From assembly GCA_947177515.1 (NCBI GenBank), contig CAMWUU010000219.1, positions 1-6,230 of the forward strand: DNA of 6,230 bases, written 5' to 3'. Under the pieces are notes generated by a model, which saw only the letters and a list, made by a program, of their open reading frames with translations, had not been told where the DNA came from and did not search any database. The stretch is from an uncultured Lachnospiraceae bacterium (GTDB lineage Bacteria > Bacillota > Clostridia > Lachnospirales > Lachnospiraceae). This document shows, piece after piece, positions 1 through 4,196 of the stretch (the stretch's first letter is position 1; each line of letters opens with the position of its first letter). Made by a program: the position numbers and the translations under genes.

Positions 1-72
1 GAAGACTGGGATATCTGGGATGATGAGGACTGGGATTACTGGCACGATGAAGATTGGTACTGGGACTGGACA
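1..72 (+). repeat. 24-bp tandem repeat encoding EDWDxWxD octapeptides
   Basis: Three consecutive 24-bp units (1-24, 25-48, 49-72) encode EDWDIWDD, EDWDYWHD and EDWYWDWT. The first two are close matches and the third is degenerate. Within the first 23 residues there are 7 Trp, 9 Asp and 3 Glu. The array is cut by the window edge, so more copies may lie upstream. Such an acidic, aromatic stretch is likely to be disordered or a linker, or a surface for binding cations or carbohydrate; that is inference only. Confidence 0.75.
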
Positions 73-354
73 GATAATGAAGGTAAGGCACTTTTGGAAG
101 AGTATGCTGCTTTCGGCATCACAACATCCGAAAATCCGGAAGATTACTGTTATTATTATCAGGATAATTTGGTAAATATTTTATTTGATCATCGACAGGG
201 TGATACTTTTTACCGAATAAGCCGAAACCCGGAGGGAACTGTTAATATTAAGATCATCCGCGATGCGGATAACAAAATCACAGGTGTTACCTATATGACC
301 AAGGCAGAGGTGGACAAAGTGGTAAATGAGATGATGGGCTTTTCCTTAGAATAA
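1..354 (+). CDS. C-terminal part of an unrecognised protein with an acidic Trp-rich repeat
   Basis: The reading frame is open from the first base and ends at TAA 352-354, giving 117 visible residues; the true start lies before the window. A TTG at 94 is in frame, but coding sequence clearly continues upstream of it, so it is not the start. Residues 1-25 are almost only Asp, Glu, Trp and Tyr, arranged as an octapeptide repeat (EDWDIWDD, EDWDYWHD, then a degenerate EDWYWDWT). Residues 30-117 look like a small folded domain with mixed alpha/beta character, including the stretches EEYAAFGI, YYYQDNLVNILFD and GTVNIKIIRDADNKITGV, ending in a probable helix (TKAEVDKVVNEMM). From memory this tail is reminiscent of C-terminal extensions of BlaR1-like M56 membrane proteins in Lachnospiraceae, but no catalytic motif is visible and I do not assign a family. 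The gene converges on tpiA. I am sure it is coding; the function is unknown. Confidence 0.8.
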   Translation, partial: EDWDIWDDEDWDYWHDEDWYWDWTDNEGKALLEEYAAFGITTSENPEDYCYYYQDNLVNILFDHRQGDTFYRISRNPEGTVNIKIIRDADNKITGVTYMTKAEVDKVVNEMMGFSLE

Positions 355-478
355 GGGTATATTGAAAGAATATTGTCACAACCCCATTTACTTTCGATCA
401 TGGATCATTCATAATAAGGAATAATGCCAGTTTAGGAGCCTGCCTATTGCGAAATGGCACATATGCTCTTTCTATTTT
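355..478. other. Intergenic spacer between the convergent genes, left part
   Basis: No coding sequence is supported between the partial gene and the large palindrome. The stretch is A/T-rich and holds a short palindrome (GATCATGGATC around 398-408) and the octamer AAATGGCA at 452-459. The reverse complement of that octamer, TGCCATTT, lies at 585-592, just outside the right arm of the 479-582 palindrome. No promoter is convincing here. Confidence 0.4.
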
Positions 479-582
479 AAAAAGGCTGTCACAAAATACA
501 CCAACCTTGCGGGATACGATACAGATACCCTGTGTCCATATTGTATCCCACACCGGATTGCTGTTTTGTGGCAGCCTCTTTT
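479..582. terminator. Large imperfect palindrome, probable bidirectional terminator
   Basis: The arms AAAAAGGCTGTCACAAAA (479-496) and TTTTGTGGCAGCCTCTTTT (564-582) pair over about 17 positions. A second nested stem pairs GGGATACGATA (511-521) with TATTGTATCCC (539-549). On the minus strand, reading out of tpiA, the outer stem ends in GGCTGTC-type sequence followed by a run of U. On the plus strand it ends in CUCUUUU. It therefore fits a terminator shared by the convergent genes, lying 14 bases past the tpiA stop and 124 bases past the left gene. The two non-Watson-Crick positions (489/571 and 518/542) are G-U pairs in plus-strand RNA but A-C mismatches in minus-strand RNA. A small transposon remnant (MITE) that now serves as terminator is an alternative. 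Confidence 0.65.
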
Positions 583-595
583 CATGCCATTTGGC

Positions 596-1348
596 TTATT
601 TATTATAGTTCACGATTTTCCCAAAATCCGGCTTTAAGCTTGCGCCTCCCACCAGACCGCCGTCGATATCCGCCTGTGCGAACAGTTCCGGCGCACTTGC
701 GGCTGATACACTTCCACCGTACTGGATACGGATCGCATCCGCTGTCGCCGCATCGTAGATCTCGCTGATGCAGGCACGGATTGCCGCGCAGACTTCCTCC
801 GCCTGTTCGGTAGTTGCCACCTTGCCGGTACCAATCGCCCAGATTGGCTCATATGCAATCACAGCGTTCTTTGCCTGTTCGGCGGTTACATTTAAGAATG
901 CAATCTTAATCTGCTGGCGGATCCAGTCAATTGTGATCCCCTGCTCCCTCTGCTTAAGCGACTCGCCGCAGCAGATAATTGGGGTGATGCCGTGCTCAAA
1001 TGCCTTTAAAACCTTCTTATTTACGGTTTCATCCGTTTCAGCAAAATATTCTCTGCGCTCGGAATGCCCGATAATCACATATTTTACGCCGATATCGGTC
1101 AGCATGTTCGGTGCGATCTCACCTGTGTAGGCACCACTCTCCTCATAGAACATATTCTCCGCGCCGATTGCGATATTGGTACCCTTTGTCGCCTCAACCG
1201 CCGTCGTCAGTGAAATGGCAGGCACGCAGAACACAACATCCACCTCATCATTTTTTACTAACGGTTTTAATTCCTCAATCAATTTAATGGTTTCGCTCGG
1301 GGTTTTGTTCATCTTCCAGTTCCCGGCGATAATCTTTCTTCTTGGCAT
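596..1348 (-). CDS. tpiA: Triosephosphate isomerase
   Basis: Cytoplasmic enzyme interconverting dihydroxyacetone phosphate and glyceraldehyde 3-phosphate in glycolysis and gluconeogenesis. The protein has 250 residues, the usual length for a bacterial TIM-barrel isomerase. It carries the substrate-binding Asn10 and Lys12 in AGNWKMN, the electrophile His95 in VIIGHSERRE, the catalytic base Glu167 in AYEPIWAIGTG with the mobile loop 6 following, and the phosphate-binding motifs YGGSV (210-214) and VGGASLK (233-239). Nothing key is missing. The start at 1348 is supported by AGAGGA (plus-strand positions 1355-1360) six bases upstream. It is the last gene of the gap-pgk-tpiA cluster, 131 bp after pgk, and is probably transcribed at least partly with pgk. 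I see only weak promoter-like matches in the spacer. Transcription probably ends at the 479-582 palindrome. Confidence 0.98.
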   Translation of the reverse strand: MPRRKIIAGNWKMNKTPSETIKLIEELKPLVKNDEVDVVFCVPAISLTTAVEATKGTNIAIGAENMFYEESGAYTGEIAPNMLTDIGVKYVIIGHSERREYFAETDETVNKKVLKAFEHGITPIICCGESLKQREQGITIDWIRQQIKIAFLNVTAEQAKNAVIAYEPIWAIGTGKVATTEQAEEVCAAIRACISEIYDAATADAIRIQYGGSVSAASAPELFAQADIDGGLVGGASLKPDFGKIVNYNK

Positions 1349-1425
1349 AATAATTCCTCTTTTCCGGACAGACGGTTCTTATAAAAGACCATCCATAATT
1401 TCCATTTATTTACATTCCAGACAAC

Positions 1426-1469
1426 AGGCAGGGAACGCCTTTGGGTAAAATCCGCAGCTTCCCCTGCCT
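1426..1469 (-). other. Hairpin in the pgk-tpiA spacer
   Basis: AGGCAGGGAA (1426-1435) can pair with TTCCCCTGCCT (1459-1469) with one bulged base, closing a loop of about 23 bases. In the minus-strand transcript the stem starts about 11 bases after the pgk stop. No run of U follows it, so it is not a typical intrinsic terminator. An mRNA 3' stabiliser, a processing site between pgk and tpiA, or a weak pause are all possible. The remainder of the spacer holds the tpiA ribosome binding site and a poor promoter-like match (TTGTCT, then AATTAT 18 bases on). Confidence 0.45.
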
Positions 1470-1479
1470 ACTCTTTCCT

Positions 1480-2673
1480 TTATTTGTCGTTCGCTGCTGC
1501 CACACCTGGAAGCTCCTTGCCTTCAAGGAACTCAAGGGAAGCGCCGCCGCCAGTCGAGATATGGGTCATCTTGTCACCGAAACCAAGCTGGTTAACTGCT
1601 GCCGCCGAATCGCCGCCGCCAATAATCGTGGTTGCGTCAATCTCCGCTAATGCCTGTGCTACCGCAATGGTACCCTTCGCGAAATTAGACATCTCAAACA
1701 CACCCATCGGCCCGTTCCATACCACCGTCTTCGCGCTGCGAATCGCATCCGCGTAGAGTTTGCATGTTTCCTCACCGATATCAAGCCCCTGCTCGTCAGC
1801 ACCAATTCCGCCAAGTGCAACGGTATGATACGGTACATCGTTTGCAAATTCTTTTGCCACAACAGTGTCCACCGGTGTAAGAAGTTTTACCCCCTTCTCC
1901 TTCGCCTTCTCCAACATTTCCTTCGCATAATCAATATAGTCCGCCTCAAGCAGCGAATTTCCGACCTCATAGCCCATTGCCTTCATAAAAGTATAAGCCA
2001 TGCCGCCGCCGATAATTAAAATATCAACCTTGTCCAGCAAATTGTTGATAACAGAAATTTTCGAGGAAACTTTAGATCCGCCAAGGATTGCCACGAACGG
2101 ACGAACCGGATTGTTAACCGCATTGCCAAGGAAGTCGATCTCCTTCTGCATCAGATAGCCAACCACTGCCGTATCCACATACTGGGTTACCCCGACATTC
2201 GAGCAGTGTGCCCTGTGCGCGGTACCGAACGCATCATTAACAAATACATCGCAGAGCGAAGCCAGTTCCTTTGAGAATGCCTCACCGTTCTTCGTTTCCT
2301 CGGCACGGTAACGGGTATTCTCAAGCAGTACGACATCACCATCGTTCATTGCCTCAACTGCCGCCTTTGCATTCTCTCCGACCACAGTCGGATCCGCTGC
2401 AAATTTTACTGGCTGGCCAAGAAGTTTCTCGAGTGCCACAGCAACCGGGCTAAGCGAGAGTTCCGGCTTTGGCTCCCCCTTCGGCTTGCCCAAATGGGAG
2501 CAAAGAATTACCTTGCCGCCATCTCCAATCAACTTCTTAATGGTCGGCAGCGCCGCCACTAAACGGGTATCATCCGTAATCTGGCCATCCTGCAACGGCA
2601 CATTAAAATCACAGCGTACCAGCACTCTTTTTCCTTTTACATTAATATCATCCACTGATTTTTTATTTAACAT
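1480..2673 (-). CDS. pgk: Phosphoglycerate kinase
   Basis: Cytoplasmic enzyme that transfers phosphate from 1,3-bisphosphoglycerate to ADP, the first ATP-forming step of glycolysis. At 397 residues it has the normal bacterial length and both Rossmann-like lobes. The N-lobe shows the signature RVLVRCDFNVP (16-26), Arg37, the substrate loop SHLGKPKG (59-66), LLENTRYR (116-123) and GTAHRAH (150-156). The C-lobe shows GGSKVSSK (198-205), the nucleotide-binding GPMGVFE (321-327), GGGDSAAA (352-359) and STGGGASLEFLEG (373-385). In the substrate loop many homologues have SHLGRP; here the position is Lys63, a conservative change. The start at 2673 is backed by a GUGAGGG sequence only 4-5 bases upstream, a short spacing. 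It lies 239 bp after gap, beyond a strong terminator, so it is either reached by readthrough or has its own promoter. tpiA follows 131 bp downstream. Confidence 0.98.
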   Translation of the reverse strand: MLNKKSVDDINVKGKRVLVRCDFNVPLQDGQITDDTRLVAALPTIKKLIGDGGKVILCSHLGKPKGEPKPELSLSPVAVALEKLLGQPVKFAADPTVVGENAKAAVEAMNDGDVVLLENTRYRAEETKNGEAFSKELASLCDVFVNDAFGTAHRAHCSNVGVTQYVDTAVVGYLMQKEIDFLGNAVNNPVRPFVAILGGSKVSSKISVINNLLDKVDILIIGGGMAYTFMKAMGYEVGNSLLEADYIDYAKEMLEKAKEKGVKLLTPVDTVVAKEFANDVPYHTVALGGIGADEQGLDIGEETCKLYADAIRSAKTVVWNGPMGVFEMSNFAKGTIAVAQALAEIDATTIIGGGDSAAAVNQLGFGDKMTHISTGGGASLEFLEGKELPGVAAANDK

Positions 2674-2832
2674 GATTCCCTCACATTCTGCCGCTTATGC
2701 GGCTTATTTTAAGGTCGGGCGGGGAATTTTTGTTCCCCTGCCTGCGCAATTTGCCGCCGCACGACCCACACACCTATTCCGCGGTATATTTTTTGCACGG
2801 GTTCGCGTAAGTTTCCATGCGCCCCTGCACAT
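2674..2832 (-). promoter_or_regulatory. pgk leader with two hairpins, no clear promoter
   Basis: Between the gap terminator and pgk, the minus-strand RNA can form a stem of GGGGAA (plus-strand 2733-2738) with TTCCCC (2721-2726), extended by GGC/GCC (2740-2742 with 2718-2720) around one bulge. A second compact stem, GCCGC-ATAA-GCGGC (2690-2703), sits 7 bases upstream of the pgk Shine-Dalgarno GAGGG (2678-2682). The best -10-like words are TAAAAT and TATACC, but neither has an acceptable -35 at normal spacing. Processing or protection of a 5' end after readthrough from gap is a reasonable alternative to a separate promoter. Confidence 0.4.
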
Positions 2833-2869
2833 AAAAAAGGGATCCGGTCCTTACAGACCGGACCCCTTT
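2833..2869 (-). terminator. Intrinsic terminator downstream of gap
   Basis: In the minus-strand transcript AAAGGGGTCCGGTC (2869-2856) pairs with GACCGGATCCCTTT (2849-2836) across a 6-base loop: a 14-bp stem with one G-U pair, followed directly by a run of six U. It starts 43 bases past the gap stop. This is a textbook rho-independent terminator and should end most gap transcripts before pgk. The single imperfect position is a G-U pair only in minus-strand RNA, which fits function in that direction. Confidence 0.93.
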
Positions 2870-2912
2870 CTCGAGTCTTTCTACAAAGAAACCCCGACTG
2901 GCACAAATAAGC

Positions 2913-3926
2913 TTATGCCAGCTCAGCGAAATACTTGATCGTGCGAACCATCTGGCTCGTATAGGAATTCTCATTGTCATACCAGGAAACAACCTGTACC
3001 TGGGTATTGCCATCCTCCATCGGTGCACACATGGTCTGTGTTGCATCGAAAAGGGAACCGTAACGCATACCGATCACATCGCTGGATACGATCTCATCAG
3101 TATTGTAACCAAACGACTCCGTTGCTGCTGCCTTCATTGCCGCATTTACCTCGTCCTTTGTCACCTTACCCTTAACAACAGCTACCAGGATCGTGGTGGA
3201 ACCGGTCGGAACCGGAACTCTCTGTGCGGAACCGATAAGCTTTCCGTTTAATTCCGGGATAACTAAGCCAATTGCCTTTGCAGCACCGGTGGAGTTCGGA
3301 ACGATATTCTGCGCACCTGCGCGGCTCCTTCTCTTGTCACCCTTCCTCTGCGGACCGTCAAGAATCATCTGGTCGCCGGTGTAAGCGTGTACTGTCGTCA
3401 TGATACCGGACTGGATCGGTGCGAAATCATTGAGTGCCTTAGCCATCGGGGCAAGGCAGTTTGTCGTACAGGAAGCAGCGGAAATAATGGTATCTTCCTT
3501 CTTCAGGGTATCATGGTTTACATTGTAAACGATGGTCGGAAGGTCATTGCCAGCCGGCGCGGAGATAACAACCTTCTTTGCGCCTGCGGTAATGTGTGCC
3601 TGCGCCTTATCCTTGGACGTATAAAAGCCCGTGCACTCAAGAACCACGTCAACGTCAAGCTCACCCCACGGAAGCTCTGCTGCATTCGCCTTTGCATAGA
3701 TGGTGATCTTCTTGCCGTTTACAGTGATGGAATCCTCGCCGAACGATACGCTGTCCGCATATTTGTATCTTCCCTGCGCGGTATCATACTTTAACAGATG
3801 TGCCAACATCTCCGGGCTTGTCAGGTCGTTGATCGCAACTACCTCATACCCCTCCGCATCAAACATCTGCCTGAATGCAAGACGGCCAATACGCCCAAAA
3901 CCATTGATTGCTACTTTTACTGCCAT
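2913..3926 (-). CDS. gap: NAD-dependent glyceraldehyde-3-phosphate dehydrogenase
   Basis: Cytoplasmic homotetrameric enzyme (by family) that oxidises and phosphorylates glyceraldehyde 3-phosphate to 1,3-bisphosphoglycerate while reducing NAD. The protein has 337 residues, the normal type I length. The Rossmann signature NGFGRIGR spans 8-15. Asp34 in AINDL is at the position that binds the adenosine ribose and disfavours NADP. The catalytic Cys153 lies in ASCTTNC, followed by His180 in TTVHAYTGDQ. The loop DGPQRKGDKRRSRAGAQNI (190-208) is followed by PNSTGAAKA, and the C-terminus contains SWYDNENSYTSQMV. The start at 3926 has a perfect AGGAGG nine bases upstream. The gene follows a promoter/operator region with a Rex-like site and is closed by a strong terminator, so most mRNA is probably monocistronic, with pgk and tpiA downstream on the same strand. 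Confidence 0.98.
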   Translation of the reverse strand: MAVKVAINGFGRIGRLAFRQMFDAEGYEVVAINDLTSPEMLAHLLKYDTAQGRYKYADSVSFGEDSITVNGKKITIYAKANAAELPWGELDVDVVLECTGFYTSKDKAQAHITAGAKKVVISAPAGNDLPTIVYNVNHDTLKKEDTIISAASCTTNCLAPMAKALNDFAPIQSGIMTTVHAYTGDQMILDGPQRKGDKRRSRAGAQNIVPNSTGAAKAIGLVIPELNGKLIGSAQRVPVPTGSTTILVAVVKGKVTKDEVNAAMKAAATESFGYNTDEIVSSDVIGMRYGSLFDATQTMCAPMEDGNTQVQVVSWYDNENSYTSQMVRTIKYFAELA

Positions 3927-3935
3927 GATTTCATT

Positions 3936-3941
3936 CCTCCT
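3936..3941 (-). promoter_or_regulatory. Strong ribosome binding site of gap
   Basis: AGGAGG on the minus strand, nine bases before the gap ATG, is fully complementary to the 16S rRNA 3' end. It fixes the start codon and fits high expression. An ATG overlapping the downstream side of this site is too close to be used. Confidence 0.9.
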
Positions 3942-3951
3942 AAATATTTTT

Positions 3952-4009
3952 AACAGCAGCCCTTCCCGACTCTCCGGCTTCCTGCGCCATCCTGCCTCTG
4001 GCGGCTGTT
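3952..4009 (-). other. Possible folded 5' leader of gap mRNA
   Basis: AACAGC (minus strand, 4009-4004) is complementary to GCTGTT (3957-3952), and inside it CGCCA (4003-3999) is complementary to TGGCG (3989-3985). The predicted fold is short-stemmed and of modest strength. It lies between the promoters and the ribosome binding site. It matches no riboswitch class I recognise, and could simply be the compositional effect of a G/C-rich patch. Confidence 0.25.
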
Positions 4010-4036
4010 ATCTTCGGATTGTTAAGTTTTTGTCAA
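4007..4036 (-). promoter_or_regulatory. Possible second gap promoter
   Basis: A perfect -35 hexamer TTGACA (minus strand, plus coordinates 4036-4031) is followed after 18 bases by GATAAC (4012-4007), a 4-of-6 match to TATAAT. The -35 is strong and the -10 is weak. The -35 overlaps the Rex-like operator. The alternative reading is that TTGACA is only part of the operator and not a promoter element. Confidence 0.35.
4019..4036 (-). promoter_or_regulatory. Candidate Rex operator upstream of gap
   Basis: The minus strand reads TTGACAA-AAAC-TTAACAA. The clostridial Rex operator is known as an inverted repeat TTGTTAA-N4-TTAACAA. Here the right half matches at 7 of 7 positions, the left half at 5 of 7, and the 4-base spacer is exact. 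Rex is a redox-sensing repressor that leaves DNA when NADH is high, and gap is a known member of its regulon in Firmicutes. The site lies just downstream of the stronger promoter (start near 4064) and on the -35 of the weaker one, where a bound repressor would block transcription. Confidence 0.6.
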
Positions 4037-4070
4037 ACCATTGTCCGACATAACCCTAACCCTGTTTCTT

Positions 4071-4099
4071 ATTCTACCCAACTTTCCCATAAAATTCAA
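4071..4099 (-). promoter_or_regulatory. Main sigma-A type promoter of gap
   Basis: On the minus strand TTGAAT (4099-4094) is followed by a 17-base spacer and TAGAAT (4076-4071). Each hexamer is a near-consensus match at ideal spacing. Upstream lies an A/T-rich tract (about 4105-4140) that could act as an UP element. Transcription would start near 4064, giving a leader of about 138 bases before gap. Confidence 0.7.
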
Positions 4100-4112
4100 G
4101 TGGGAATTTTAT
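4084..4112. promoter_or_regulatory. Overlapping inverted repeats on the gap -35 region
   Basis: ATAAAATTC (4089-4097) and GAATTTTAT (4104-4112) form a perfect 9-bp inverted repeat with a 6-base spacer. TTCCCA (4084-4089) and TGGGAA (4101-4106) form a second one with an 11-base spacer. Both cover the -35 hexamer of the main gap promoter. An operator for an unidentified regulator is possible. The first repeat followed by TTTTTT on the plus strand could instead be read as an A/T-rich terminator, but no plus-strand gene needs one here. Confidence 0.35.
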
Positions 4113-4196
4113 TTTTTAGAAAGAATTTACTACTTTTTTCTGTTCGATTATATATTTGTATTATGCTGGGCGGATGATTTCTTCTTCCTGGTACTT

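Noticed and set aside
59..63. CRISPR-like reading of the short direct repeats at 1-72
   Set aside because: The 24-bp units are contiguous, degenerate and in frame within a coding sequence; there are no spacers.
94..354. Separate small gene starting at TTG 94
   Set aside because: The same frame is open and clearly coding from base 1, and there is no ribosome binding site before 94; it is the tail of a longer gene.
768..1130. Plus-strand open frame of 120 codons inside tpiA
   Set aside because: It mirrors the tpiA codons on the opposite strand and has no independent support.
2486..2938. A 150-codon plus-strand open frame across the start of pgk and the gap terminator
   Set aside because: It runs antisense through pgk, the pgk leader and the terminator hairpin; its product looks like random low-conservation sequence.
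4050..4063. Telomere-like AGGGTTAGGGTTA on the minus strand near the gap promoter
   Set aside because: Only two short units in a bacterial leader; coincidence is the simplest explanation and no repeat array follows.
4147..4152. Perfect TATAAT on the minus strand downstream of the muramidase stop
   Set aside because: No -35-like hexamer at 16-18 bases and no extended -10 TG; the region is A/T-rich, and the promoter at 4071-4099 is much better.
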